A stretch of DNA of 64,000 bases from Flectobacillus sp. BAB-3569 (GCF_002270355.1 NZ_NJFZ01000012.1:186001-250000), one strand, 5' to 3'; counted from the stretch's first letter, positions 1 to 9,761 are shown. A program made the numbers and translations. Notes: generated from the letters alone by a model not told the origin.

Positions 1-1
1 C

Positions 2-1813
2 TATAGTATGTCATGGTGGGATTGGAAACGTTGGGAAAAAGAAATTGACTGGATGGCGCTTCACGGCATCAATATGCCTTTAGCAATCACTGGCGAAGAA
101 TATACTTGGTACGAAGTCTACAAGGAAATGGGCTTTAGCGATGATGATTTGAAAGGGTTTTTCTCTGGTCCTGCATATTTTTCATGGTTTTGGATGGGAA
201 ATCTTGACGGCTGGGGTGGTCCATTGCCTTTGAGCTGGATGAAAAGCCATCATGAATTACAAAAGAAGATAATTCAGCGAGAAAGAGCCTTGGGAATGAA
301 ACCTGTTTTGCCTGCCTTCACAGGACACGTGCCTGAAGCCTTTAAAAAGCATTTCCCTAAAGCCAAACTCAAAGCTACTAACTGGACCAATGGTTTTGCT
401 GATACCTATATTCTAGATGCTGAAGACCCACTTTTTGCTGAGCTAGGTAAAAAGTTCTTGCAAAAGCAAACGAAAATGTTTGGTACAGACCATTTTTACT
501 CTGCTGATACTTTCAACGAAAACGAACCGCCTTCGGATGAACCGGCATTTTTATCAAAACTGAGTGCAAAAGTTTATGAAGGAATGCAGCAAGCCGATCC
601 CAAAGCCGTATGGGTAATGCAAGCTTGGTTGTTTTATTCTGATAGAAAATTCTGGAAAGAACCACAGGTAAAGGCTCTTTTGGAAGCGGTGCCGAACGAC
701 AAGATGTTATTGCTAGATTTGGCAACCGAAATTGAACCTGTTTGGAAACGTACTCAAGCCTATTACGGTAAACCTTGGGTTTGGAATATGTTGCATAATT
801 TTGGGGGCAATGTCAATCTTTTTGGTAGAATTGAAGGAGTTGCCAATGGCCCCATTCAAGCGCTGAATGACCCTAACAAAGGAAATTTACAAGGCTTGGG
901 TTTAACCATGGAGGCAATTGAGCAAAACCCTGTATTATATGCCTTGACAATGCGCCATGCTTGGGATAGTTCGCCTTTGGATTTAGATCAATGGTTAGAT
1001 GGGTATATCAGAAATCGTTATGGAAAAGTGACGCCAGAAAACCGTGAAGTTTGGCAAATTCTTAAAAAGACTGCCTACAATGGAACAACGATTCGAGATG
1101 GCGCTGAGTCTATTTTGACGGGTCGTCCAACCTTTGATTCAACAACTATTTGGACAAGAACCAAATTGAATTATCCTCCCAAAGAGCTATTGCCAGCATG
1201 GAAATTGATGATAAAGTCTATTACAACGAATGGTTCAAAAGAGGGTTTTCAGTATGATTTAGTTGATATTTCGAGACAGGTACTAGCAAATTATGCCTTG
1301 CCTTTACAGAAAAAATGGGTAACCGCTTACCGAAATAATGATTGGACTAACTTCCAAAAATATGCTCAGGAATATCTGGTTTTGATAGACGATATGGACG
1401 AATTATTGGGAACTCGTCAGGATTTTCTTTTGGGTAAATGGATTAAAGAAGCCCGTGCTTGTGGCTTTACCCCAGCTGAAAAAGACTTGTATGAGCAAAA
1501 TGCCAGAGATTTAATCACGCTTTGGGGTGATGCCAATTCGCCACTACACGAATATTCAAATCGCCAATGGAATGGCTTGATGAAGGATTTTTACAAAGTT
1601 CGTTGGAAAAAATTCTTCGATGCCTTGACTACAGCGCATCAAAAAGGAGAGAAATATCAGCATGACGCATTCGAAAAGGAAATCAAACAATGGGAATGGT
1701 CATGGGTGACTTCACATAAGGATTTTATGGCTACGCCAAAAGGAAGTCCAAATCAAGTAGCTCAAAAACTGTTTGATAAATATTTCTCAAAAATCGAACA
1801 GGCTTACGAATAG
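2..1813 (+). CDS. Alpha-N-acetylglucosaminidase, GH89 (NAGLU family), 5' end outside window
   Basis: Hydrolyses terminal alpha-linked N-acetylglucosamine; expected to be secreted or periplasmic. The frame is open from base 2, and comparison with the complete paralogue at 35428-37641 shows that about 135 N-terminal residues, including the signal peptide, lie before the window. Family hallmarks are visible: DTFNENEPP, which aligns with the acid/base region DTFNEMQPP of human NAGLU, the stretch around NMLHNFGGN, and MEAIEQNPV, which aligns with the nucleophile region. By eye it is roughly 75-80% identical to the second GH89 in the window. It is followed after 65 bp by a GH92 gene on the same strand, so co-transcription is likely. 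Confidence in the family is high; the natural glycan is not shown by the sequence. Confidence 0.93.
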   Translation, partial: YSMSWWDWKRWEKEIDWMALHGINMPLAITGEEYTWYEVYKEMGFSDDDLKGFFSGPAYFSWFWMGNLDGWGGPLPLSWMKSHHELQKKIIQRERALGMKPVLPAFTGHVPEAFKKHFPKAKLKATNWTNGFADTYILDAEDPLFAELGKKFLQKQTKMFGTDHFYSADTFNENEPPSDEPAFLSKLSAKVYEGMQQADPKAVWVMQAWLFYSDRKFWKEPQVKALLEAVPNDKMLLLDLATEIEPVWKRTQAYYGKPWVWNMLHNFGGNVNLFGRIEGVANGPIQALNDPNKGNLQGLGLTMEAIEQNPVLYALTMRHAWDSSPLDLDQWLDGYIRNRYGKVTPENREVWQILKKTAYNGTTIRDGAESILTGRPTFDSTTIWTRTKLNYPPKELLPAWKLMIKSITTNGSKEGFQYDLVDISRQVLANYALPLQKKWVTAYRNNDWTNFQKYAQEYLVLIDDMDELLGTRQDFLLGKWIKEARACGFTPAEKDLYEQNARDLITLWGDANSPLHEYSNRQWNGLMKDFYKVRWKKFFDALTTAHQKGEKYQHDAFEKEIKQWEWSWVTSHKDFMATPKGSPNQVAQKLFDKYFSKIEQAYE

Positions 1814-1838
1814 ATACATTATTCCCTTAAATCTTTTG

Positions 1839-1860
1839 GAGACGTTGCTTGCTACGTCTC
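1839..1860. repeat. Short palindromic repeat (GAGACGT...ACGTCTC)
   Basis: A 7-bp perfect inverted repeat with an 8-bp spacer lies between the GH89 and GH92 genes. A very similar 22-bp palindrome occurs at 17844-17865, and related GACGC/GCGTC palindromes sit inside the MITE-like element at 14940-15152. It could act as a weak hairpin between genes, but no T-run follows. Confidence 0.5.
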
Positions 1861-1878
1861 TACTAATTTAATTCAATT

Positions 1879-4101
1879 GTGAAAAAAATCTTATTTATTT
1901 TATTAGTTTCAACCTCTCTGTTTGCTCAGAAAAAACCACTCGATTATGTCAATCCCTTGATTGGGTCGGCTCCTAGTACCACGCCGAGTGCCCAAAAACA
2001 TAGCGAGGCTGGCTCAGAACTCAAAGGGCAAGTGGTGCCCATGATTGGTGTTCCTCAAGGACTAACCACATGGACACCTCAAACCAGAGCCACCGAACAA
2101 AAATGTATTCCTCCTTATTATTTTAACGACGGGAAAATTCAGGGCTTTCGTGCAAGTCACTGGATGAATGGGAGTTGTGTGCAAGATTATGGCACGATGA
2201 CTCTTATGCCACAAGTAGGCGGAGTAGAGATCAATCCTTATAAAAGGGCAGAAAGTTACTCCAGAAAAACAGAAATCGTACGACCTGACTTGTATCAAGT
2301 TGATCTCGAAGGTTCAGGTATCAAAGTAGCCATGACGGCACTTTGTAGAAGTGGATTTTTTAAAATTAAATATCCTAATCAGCAAGCGAACTATCTTATT
2401 GTAGAACCCAATTCTGATGAAGGAGTCGGGTTTGTACAGGTTTTTCCAGAAAAAAGAGAAATTGTTGGCTACAATCCCGTTCATCGAATCTACCAAGGTT
2501 CTGGCCAGCCAGCAGGTTTTAGTGGTTATTTTGTCATACAATTTGATTCAGATGTTACTGATTTCGGAACATGGTTGAAAAATGTTATTACCCCCAAACA
2601 AGTGCTTGCTCAAGGAAAAGCAGTTGGTGAAAATGTAGGGGCTTTTGTCAAATTTGGCACAAAAGAGGTAAACATTCGTATTGGTACTTCTTTTACAAGC
2701 ATTGAGGGTGCACGTAAAAATTTGAAGTCAGAAATTTCGCATTGGAGTTTTGATTTAGTAAGGCAAAGTGCTGCCAATCAATGGAATATGGCACTTGGTA
2801 AAATTCAGGTAAAAGGGTCAGAAAATGATAAAACTTTATTTTACTCAGCACTTTATCATGCTAAATTGACACCAAGAGTTTTCTCAGATTATGACGGGAA
2901 ATACCCTCAATTTGCAGGTGGCAAAAAGATCGAAACGGCCAAAGGATTTACCTATTATGAAGATTATAACCTCTGGGATACTTATCGTGCTGTTCACCCG
3001 CTTCATACGATTTTAGAGCCAAAACGTACCGCAGACATGATGCAATCATTGATTGTTAAGGCCGAACAAGGTGGTTGGTTGCCTATCTTCCCATGCTGGA
3101 ATCAATATACGGCTGCCATGATTGGTGACCATGCAATATCCACCATAGGAGATGCGTATATCAAAGGAATTAAAGGTTTTGACATCGAAAAAGGCTATCG
3201 CTATATGCGTAAAAATGCTTTTGAGCCTAATCATGACGCCAAAAGTTATGAGCAAGGTCAAGGAAGAAGAGCTTTAACAAGCTATCTCAAGTACAACTAT
3301 ATTCCATTAGAGGATTCTGTTTGGCAGGCATTTCATAAGCGCGAGCAGGTTTCACGTACGCTCGAATATGCGTATGATGATTTTGTTTTAGGAAAAGTGG
3401 CAGAAAAGTTGGGGAAAAAAGCAGATGCAGAAATACTTGCACAAAGGGCTAAAAACTACAAAAACGTCATCGACCCACAAACTGGCTGGGCAAGAGGAAG
3501 ATATGCAAATGGTTCTTGGATTACGAAATTTGACCCATTTGCCCAACGTTCAAGTTTTATAACCGAGGGTTCTCCAGCCCAATATACCTTTTATGTGCCA
3601 CATGATATTCAAGGATTAATAGCGCAAGTAGGAGGAAAGGAGCGATTTATTCAAAAGCTAGATACACTTTTCGAACAAGGTTATTATTGGCATGGCAACG
3701 AGCCGAATAATCAGATTGCCTACCTATATCCCTATGCGGGTCAGGCGGAAAAGACTCAAAAATGGTTACGCAAAATTATTAGAGAGGAATACGATACCAG
3801 TCCTGGAGGAATGAGTGGTAATGAAGATGGTGGACAAATGTCATCTTGGCTGGTTTTTAGCATGATGGGATTCTACCCAGTTTGCCCAGGAATTCCGAGC
3901 TATACCCTTGGTAGTCCGATGTTTGATGAAGTGAAAATTCAGACACCTTCAGGTAAGTATTTTACCATAAAAACCTATAATCAATCGGATAGTCACCCAA
4001 TGATTGACAAAATGAAATTGAATGGTAAACCTTTTTCAGCCATTGAAATCGCACATCAAGATTTGTTAAAAGGTGGACTTTTAGAAGTTTGGATGAAATA
4101 G
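1879..4101 (+). CDS. GH92 family alpha-mannosidase
   Basis: Predicted calcium-dependent exo-alpha-mannosidase that trims mannose from glycans. The 740-residue product starts at a GTG and opens with a signal peptide (MKKILFILLVSTSLFAQ), so it is exported. GH92 hallmarks are present: LWDTYRAVHP in the (alpha/alpha)6 barrel, GNEPN near residue 606 where the family's general acid glutamate sits, and GNEDGGQMSSW near residue 647 with the aspartate region of the general base. The length is normal for GH92. It lies 65 bp after a GH89 gene, which suggests one unit for glycans carrying alpha-GlcNAc and alpha-mannose. Which mannosidic linkage is cut (1,2, 1,3 or 1,6) cannot be told from sequence alone. 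Confidence 0.93.
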   Translation: MKKILFILLVSTSLFAQKKPLDYVNPLIGSAPSTTPSAQKHSEAGSELKGQVVPMIGVPQGLTTWTPQTRATEQKCIPPYYFNDGKIQGFRASHWMNGSCVQDYGTMTLMPQVGGVEINPYKRAESYSRKTEIVRPDLYQVDLEGSGIKVAMTALCRSGFFKIKYPNQQANYLIVEPNSDEGVGFVQVFPEKREIVGYNPVHRIYQGSGQPAGFSGYFVIQFDSDVTDFGTWLKNVITPKQVLAQGKAVGENVGAFVKFGTKEVNIRIGTSFTSIEGARKNLKSEISHWSFDLVRQSAANQWNMALGKIQVKGSENDKTLFYSALYHAKLTPRVFSDYDGKYPQFAGGKKIETAKGFTYYEDYNLWDTYRAVHPLHTILEPKRTADMMQSLIVKAEQGGWLPIFPCWNQYTAAMIGDHAISTIGDAYIKGIKGFDIEKGYRYMRKNAFEPNHDAKSYEQGQGRRALTSYLKYNYIPLEDSVWQAFHKREQVSRTLEYAYDDFVLGKVAEKLGKKADAEILAQRAKNYKNVIDPQTGWARGRYANGSWITKFDPFAQRSSFITEGSPAQYTFYVPHDIQGLIAQVGGKERFIQKLDTLFEQGYYWHGNEPNNQIAYLYPYAGQAEKTQKWLRKIIREEYDTSPGGMSGNEDGGQMSSWLVFSMMGFYPVCPGIPSYTLGSPMFDEVKIQTPSGKYFTIKTYNQSDSHPMIDKMKLNGKPFSAIEIAHQDLLKGGLLEVWMK

Positions 4102-4359
4102 AATGATAAGTTTTGGCTAGAGTGTGAGCTGTTTTGGTAAAATGTTTACGCTCTAGTCATATTTCTCAATCTTTAATTTTTATTTTGATTTAGCTTTTCT
4201 ATCTTCACGACATAAAATTTATGATGTTAAGTAACAGAATAGAATAAATTAATAATACGGCTACGATACACATTAAATATATCCTCCTGTTTATGAATCT
4301 ATTCTAATAACAGATATACTGTTAACTAATAACATCCTTTTACATAAAGTAAATAGTTC

Positions 4360-4884
4360 GTGAAAAGTAAATATTCTACCTTGTTCGTGCTTGGAACACT
4401 GTTTCTGTGTGCCAAAATTTTCTACAAATACGCCAATATCTCGCAACTTCTCTGGCTTGTCAAACCAGTGGCTATTTGGATTTCATTGCTCACCAATGCT
4501 GAAATGTATTGGGATGATTCGTCTGGCTATGTGTTTCCCTCTCATGGTATCTGTATTGAAAAGTCCTGTTCTGGCTATAATATGCTGTTGATCTGCTTCA
4601 GTATGCTATCCTATTTAATTTTGCAGTTTAGGAAGAATATTTCAAAACTTTTTGCATGGATACTAGCCTGCATTCTGACTTATGTTGTATGTATAATTAG
4701 CAATTCTGTCAGGATTATTCTCTCCATTTTATTTTCAACTAAACTGCCCAGTCTTTGGATTCCTTATCGTGAAATGGTTCATCAAGGGATTGGTGTATTT
4801 ACAAATATCCTATTCTTAATTATTACATTCCTATTTTTTCAATACCTATTCAAAACAACTACAGCTCATGAAAAATCTGCTTAA
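4360..4884 (+). CDS. xrtK: Exosortase K
   Basis: Membrane-embedded cysteine transpeptidase-like enzyme that cleaves and anchors proteins carrying a matching C-terminal sorting signal. The 174-residue protein is nearly all hydrophobic helices and shows the exosortase triad: Cys70 in KSCSGYN, Arg118 in NSVRI and His141 in MVHQGIG. It starts with GTG. Its last 17 bases overlap the next gene, whose product ends in an MSEP-CTERM tail, the known sole type of target of exosortase K. The short length and this partner separate it from exosortases A-H, which serve many substrates in EPS loci. The call rests on motif and neighbour together. Confidence 0.88.
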   Translation: MKSKYSTLFVLGTLFLCAKIFYKYANISQLLWLVKPVAIWISLLTNAEMYWDDSSGYVFPSHGICIEKSCSGYNMLLICFSMLSYLILQFRKNISKLFAWILACILTYVVCIISNSVRIILSILFSTKLPSLWIPYREMVHQGIGVFTNILFLIITFLFFQYLFKTTTAHEKSA

Positions 4885-7654
4885 GCCGTACTGGGTTCTC
4901 CTGACAAGTACACTACCAATTTCAGTTCTACTATCTCTTTTGATGATTGAATGGCAAACTATTCATACACTTTTATCACCTCAAACCAAAGTGTATTGGT
5001 TGGCTGTTTTTGGTGTAATAGTCACTATTCTGCTTTCACAAAGTATTTATGCAGGGTATCAATGGTTTGCAAGAAAATACGTTTCCTCGGCTTATGCCCT
5101 GTTAACTTTATTTGTACATCTTTTAGGCATAATTTTTTATACAACTTACTCCGACGAGATTCTTCCGAACAACGTTCCTGCTTGGATGTTTGATGGCAAT
5201 AAGTTTATCTACGTATATACATTTTTAATGCCTAGTATCCTCTATGCCTTAATTGTATTAATTATAGTAAATACACCAGATGTAACAAAGGCAAGTTTCC
5301 TCAAAAACCTAGGATTTTCAATGGCTATACCAATAGGTTTTTATTTCTTCTTCTTTATGATTGGCTCGGTGTATCATCCAAGTCATTTAGCTGATTATAT
5401 GGAATTATTCCTATGGATTCTTTGTGTGACAGTGATGATGAGCTTTTATTACTTTGCACTGAGAGCACTTTACATCCTTATTTTTAATAAAGGTCTGGTC
5501 AAAAGGATTTCTCCACTGGTTTGGAAACTGATATTTGCGCTAATATTTCCATTGTTAGGATTGAGCCTCTATGCTACCTTGATGACTTTTGGAGGCTTGT
5601 TGGGCGATTTTACTAATTATTGGTTCTTTATTTTAGCAATTATAAATGGAATAATTGTTTGTCTTCCAAGGTTTAAAAACCCTTATACGAGTCTTATAAT
5701 TTGGATATTACGTACTTTCTCGTTCAGCTACACAACTTACTTTTTTGTAGTATTTTTACCCTACACGCCGCTTTCATTTTTATTGCTTTTTACAGTGGTG
5801 TTTGGCTTGCTCATGCTAACGCCCCTAGCTTTATTTTTTGTCCATGGTGCTGAATTGTTGGCAGACTATCAGAGCTTAAAATTATATTACAAGCCTTATA
5901 TGTTGATAGTTAGCGGATTAGTTTCTTTCTCCATCATTCCCACTATCATTACAATCAATTTTCTACTCGTCCGAAATGATTTACATAGTACACTTGATTA
6001 TGTGTATACGCCTAACTATGAAAAACAACCCGATATCTCATTTTCCAATATCAGAAAACTTGCGACTCATCTTAACAAGACTAGAAGGGTAAGAGCATCC
6101 AATTTTCAGTGGGTTCCCTACATTGACTCTTATTATTCTTGGTTAGTGATGGATAATTTGACCTTGTCAAGCCGCAAATTAAATAACCTTGAAGCAATCT
6201 TTTTGGGCTATCCTTCCTACGATACTGATGAGGTGGAATTAGCGTCTAGAGTTTCACTTCAAGAGCTAAAATCTGAGAGTGTGTATGATAATAAAAGTAA
6301 AGTTTGGAAATCATGGATTCATTTATCTTTAAAGAATGGGAAAACTGCCGCTTCTGAATATCATCAGGCATTTTCATTGCCCACTGGAGCGTATATTACT
6401 AATTACTATTTGGATATGAATGGCAGAAGAGAAATGGGAATTTTGGCAGAGAAAAAAACTGCCAAATGGGTATATCAAAGTATATTGAATGAAAGAAAGT
6501 CAAGAGACCCAGGGATTTTGCACTATTCTAATTTTAATCAAGTTGAGTTGCGAGTATATCCTTTTGCCACAAATGAGTTAAGAACTACAGGGTTTCAACT
6601 CATTCATAAAGAACCAATTCAGATAAAAATAGGAAAATATAGTGCTAATTTAGGAATACAAGGAAAAGTAACTCCTATTGAGAATAACAACTTTTTTACC
6701 TATATACCAAGGACTGAAAAAGCAAAATTACCTTCTTTTTCTCGTCAGCCTTATTTCCATTTTATTCTAAATGTTTCGGATGTTAAGGCTTTTTCACGAT
6801 ATAATCTTCAATTGGCTAATCTGGGTAAAAAATATCCTTCACTTTTCAAGAATGCCAAAATCAGTCTTACCAATGCTTATGTCAAAACGATCGATTATAA
6901 AACAAATTGGAAAGATGAATTGGGTAAGAAAAATACAGAAGGTGGATTTTTCCTGCAAAGAGCCATTCAACAGATCGCTTACCAAGAGAGTAAAAATCAG
7001 TCAAATTCCTATCCTATATTGCTAGTGTTGTCAGATTCTAAAACCTCTAAACTATTCACTCAAGAGTTTCTAAATAAATGGAGTTTTGCCTTTCCTGAAG
7101 GAGCAGAATATTTTACAATGAATGAAAAAAATAGTTTGACAAGATCTTCTTTTTTAAGGCCTCGTACAGAGAGTCATGCAAATTTAGATTCGATTATTGT
7201 ATCTAAAAAAGTCAAAGTTTGGCTTTTGGAGGGCAGGAAATATTTTTTACCTAATGACACAACTTCTAGTTTGATTTTTAAAACTAATCTTTTGCAGGAG
7301 CCTTATCAGTTTAAGCAGGAGGATTGGCAATCTGGTGTATGGTTGACGGGACAGCAGCAACAGTTATTACTTCATCCTGAGCTATATGAAGAATCATGGA
7401 GAAGTTGCTTGAAAAATAGTTTTTCGAGTAATATACTAACGGAGATGTCAGCATTTCTTGCACTTGAAAATGAGGCGCAAAAAGCCGTTTTGAAAAGGAA
7501 ACAACAGGAAGTTCTGGATGCAAATGCGAATCTGGATGTATCTCCAGACTTCGACAGAATGTCAGAGCCTGAACTTTGGCTTATGATTGTAATAGTAGGG
7601 TTATTGGGAATTTATCGAGAACGGAAAAAAATTGCCTCTCGATTTTTCTCTTGA
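4868..7654 (+). CDS. MSEP-CTERM sorting domain membrane protein with VIT-like region
   Basis: Probable dedicated substrate of exosortase K. The 928-residue protein has about ten hydrophobic helices in residues 1-380, then a soluble region of about 500 residues, and ends with the tripartite sorting tail: MSEP at 898-901, a short hydrophobic stretch (LWLMIVIVGLLGIY) and a basic cluster (RERKK). Residues about 502-577 resemble a VIT (vault/inter-alpha-trypsin) domain: a LPTGAYITNYY strand, an NGRREMG turn, a KKTAKWVYQSI helix, RDPGILHY and VELRVYPF. The start ATG lies inside xrtK, so the two are probably translationally coupled. The function is unknown. A signalling or surface-assembly role is only a guess. 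Confidence 0.86.
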   Translation: MKNLLKPYWVLLTSTLPISVLLSLLMIEWQTIHTLLSPQTKVYWLAVFGVIVTILLSQSIYAGYQWFARKYVSSAYALLTLFVHLLGIIFYTTYSDEILPNNVPAWMFDGNKFIYVYTFLMPSILYALIVLIIVNTPDVTKASFLKNLGFSMAIPIGFYFFFFMIGSVYHPSHLADYMELFLWILCVTVMMSFYYFALRALYILIFNKGLVKRISPLVWKLIFALIFPLLGLSLYATLMTFGGLLGDFTNYWFFILAIINGIIVCLPRFKNPYTSLIIWILRTFSFSYTTYFFVVFLPYTPLSFLLLFTVVFGLLMLTPLALFFVHGAELLADYQSLKLYYKPYMLIVSGLVSFSIIPTIITINFLLVRNDLHSTLDYVYTPNYEKQPDISFSNIRKLATHLNKTRRVRASNFQWVPYIDSYYSWLVMDNLTLSSRKLNNLEAIFLGYPSYDTDEVELASRVSLQELKSESVYDNKSKVWKSWIHLSLKNGKTAASEYHQAFSLPTGAYITNYYLDMNGRREMGILAEKKTAKWVYQSILNERKSRDPGILHYSNFNQVELRVYPFATNELRTTGFQLIHKEPIQIKIGKYSANLGIQGKVTPIENNNFFTYIPRTEKAKLPSFSRQPYFHFILNVSDVKAFSRYNLQLANLGKKYPSLFKNAKISLTNAYVKTIDYKTNWKDELGKKNTEGGFFLQRAIQQIAYQESKNQSNSYPILLVLSDSKTSKLFTQEFLNKWSFAFPEGAEYFTMNEKNSLTRSSFLRPRTESHANLDSIIVSKKVKVWLLEGRKYFLPNDTTSSLIFKTNLLQEPYQFKQEDWQSGVWLTGQQQQLLLHPELYEESWRSCLKNSFSSNILTEMSAFLALENEAQKAVLKRKQQEVLDANANLDVSPDFDRMSEPELWLMIVIVGLLGIYRERKKIASRFFS

Positions 7655-7721
7655 TTTTTTGCCTAAATAAGCGTGTAAAATAGGATTGAATAGACTATAT
7701 ACACATTTTAATCCTTTGTAA

Positions 7722-7780
7722 AAGTTCCTTAGTTGCGACAGAAAGCTATCAATATTGAATTCTGTCGTAACTAAGTAGCT
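7722..7780. repeat. Palindromic repeat, GCGACAG family (degenerate copy)
   Basis: Imperfect inverted repeat with arms AGTTGCGACAGAA and TTCTGTCGTAACT, placed between the convergent msep and cox genes. The flanks (TCCTTTGTAAAAG upstream, AGCTGATAAA...GGTTTCTAAAAAAAC downstream) match those of the copy at 42713-42860, which shows that they belong to one dispersed family. Confidence 0.7.
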
Positions 7781-7904
7781 GATAAATATTGGTTTCTAAA
7801 AAAACATTAAACATAAACCTTGGTCTAAACGTATAATTTACACCAGTGTGATTCTAAAAACGTTCTGTCTAATGCCAATAATACGCCTAAACATCTGGAC
7901 AGCA

Positions 7905-8822
7905 TTAGAAAGAATCTACTTTTGATTGAACTCCTGTTTTGTCCAGTAGTTCGCTGAGTGATAATTGGATAGCTCTAATATCTTTCCAGTCTTTTAGGAT
8001 AACGCCAAGCGTAGATTCAATGATATTTTTGTCCAAAGCTGAAAAATGTAGCGTCGCCAAGGCAGTTGCCCAGTCTAAGGTTTCTGCAATGCCTGGTGTT
8101 TTTTCTAACTTTTGCGCTCTTAAAACCTGCATAAAACGACAGATTTGTTCTGCGAGTTTAGCATCAATATTAGGCAAACGATGGCGGACAATCATTAATT
8201 CTTTTTCAAAATCAGGATAATCAATCCAGAGATACAAGCAACGTCGTCTTAAGGCCTCCGAAAGCTCTCGGACACGGTTGCCTGTTACAATTACTTGGGG
8301 AATTGAAGAGGCGTGAATAGTTCCAATTTCGGGAATGGTAATCTGCCAATCAGATAATACTTCGAGTAGAAAACTCTCAAATTCTTCATCAGCTCGGTCG
8401 ATTTCGTCAATTAAGAGCACGCATTTTTGTGGCGACTGAATGGCTTTGAGCAAGGGACGTTTCAACAAGAACTTTTCATCAAATAGCCCTTTTTCTTTTT
8501 CCTCCACACTAATACCAGATTCTTCAGACGCCTTTAAATGTAACAACTGACGTTGGTAATTCCACTCATACAAAGCCTGTGAGGCGTCCAAACCTTCATA
8601 ACATTGCAAACGAATCAGCTCAGTTTCCAAGATCTGCGTCATGACTTTGGCAATTTCAGTTTTTCCTACTCCTGCCGGACCTTCAATGAGTAAAGGTTTT
8701 TGAAGTTTGAGCGATAAAAACAATGCCATTTCAATCGAATGGTCAGTGATATATCCTTGTTCGAACAATAAACCTCTTATGGATTCAAGCGTGACGTCTA
8801 ACATAGTTTTTTGTTGAGGCAT
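7905..8822 (-). CDS. MoxR-type AAA ATPase, CoxD-like
   Basis: Predicted AAA+ chaperone that helps mature the molybdenum hydroxylase encoded upstream; CoxD of CO dehydrogenase clusters is needed to build the active-site metal centre. From ATG 8822 the protein has 305 residues with Walker A GPAGVGKT at 48-55, Walker B VLLIDEID at about 135-142, a sensor-1 region (VIVTGNRV) and RRRCLYLWIDYP. The reading frame extends to a TTG at 8840, but that start adds only MCLCLS-like residues, so ATG 8822 is preferred; ATG 8804 is also possible. It is the last gene of the minus-strand cox-like operon, 114 bp after coxM. No CoxE (von Willebrand) gene follows. Confidence 0.85.
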   Translation of the reverse strand: MPQQKTMLDVTLESIRGLLFEQGYITDHSIEMALFLSLKLQKPLLIEGPAGVGKTEIAKVMTQILETELIRLQCYEGLDASQALYEWNYQRQLLHLKASEESGISVEEKEKGLFDEKFLLKRPLLKAIQSPQKCVLLIDEIDRADEEFESFLLEVLSDWQITIPEIGTIHASSIPQVIVTGNRVRELSEALRRRCLYLWIDYPDFEKELMIVRHRLPNIDAKLAEQICRFMQVLRAQKLEKTPGIAETLDWATALATLHFSALDKNIIESTLGVILKDWKDIRAIQLSLSELLDKTGVQSKVDSF

Positions 8823-8936
8823 AGATAGACAAAGGCACAAAATGAATTGCTGAAATTAGGGAAATGGCAATAATCATTAATAAACGACCCTAACCTCAAT
8901 TCCTGCCACTTTGTGCCTTTGCTCCTCTGTGCCTGT

Positions 8937-9761
8937 TTAACTAACTTCCACTAAAGCTCTTCTAGCATAAACTTTGGCCAAATGTTTACGATAATCCTCT
9001 GAGGCATAGTGGTCTGACATAATACTTACCCCTTCAGCGGCTTTGGAAGCAGCTTCCTCTACTGAGGCGCCTGAACTTGAAGCACTTTCGACAGCTTCGT
9101 CTCTAAACGCATAATCAGACACACCTGCAAAAGCAACTCTGGTAGTTCCTGAAGGCTCTTTTACTGCGGCACAACCAACAATAGCAAAGCGAGAAGCTGG
9201 TTGTACAAATTTCTGATAGGTAGACTTTGTTCCTGCTGGAGGAATAGGAATTCTGATTTGGGTAATAATATCAGACTCTTCGAGTACGGTTGAGAAAAAT
9301 CCTGTAAAGAAATCCTGAGCAGCAACAGTTTTGGTGCCATCTGCACCCTGAATAACAATTTGGGCGTTGGCGGCTAGTAACAAAGCTGGCCAATCTGCTG
9401 ATGGGTCTGCGTGTGCAATACTTCCCCCAATGGTTCCTTTATTGCGCACTTGAACATCACCAATGGCACTAGCACCATCTGCCAAAAAAGAAAGCGAGTT
9501 TTGAACCTCAGCAGACGTAGCTATTTCATGATGTGTATTGGCAGCACCAATGATTAAAGTTCCCTCTTCGATGGTAATACCCTTTAACGACTCGATTCGA
9601 GTTACGTCTACTAAGGTTTCTGGTGCATTGAGACGTAGTTTTAAGGCTGGCACTAGGCTATGTCCTCCTCCGAGTACTTTAGCATAGCTCCCATTTTGTA
9701 ATATTTCGATAGCTTCTTCCACTGAAGACGCTCGTTTATAATCAAATGAATGAGGTATCAT
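8937..9761 (-). CDS. Molybdenum hydroxylase FAD-binding medium subunit (CoxM-like)
   Basis: Flavoprotein subunit of a xanthine dehydrogenase-family enzyme that passes electrons from the iron-sulfur subunit to an acceptor. The 274-residue protein has the two flavin-binding segments of the family: GGGHSLVPALKLR at 31-43 and TIGGSIAHADPSADWP at 110-125. The length is normal for CoxM/CutM. It lies 63 bp downstream of the large subunit gene on the same strand, so the operon order is G-S-L-M-D. The substrate is set by the large subunit, not by this chain. Confidence 0.92.
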   Translation of the reverse strand: MIPHSFDYKRASSVEEAIEILQNGSYAKVLGGGHSLVPALKLRLNAPETLVDVTRIESLKGITIEEGTLIIGAANTHHEIATSAEVQNSLSFLADGASAIGDVQVRNKGTIGGSIAHADPSADWPALLLAANAQIVIQGADGTKTVAAQDFFTGFFSTVLEESDIITQIRIPIPPAGTKSTYQKFVQPASRFAIVGCAAVKEPSGTTRVAFAGVSDYAFRDEAVESASSSGASVEEAASKAAEGVSIMSDHYASEDYRKHLAKVYARRALVEVS

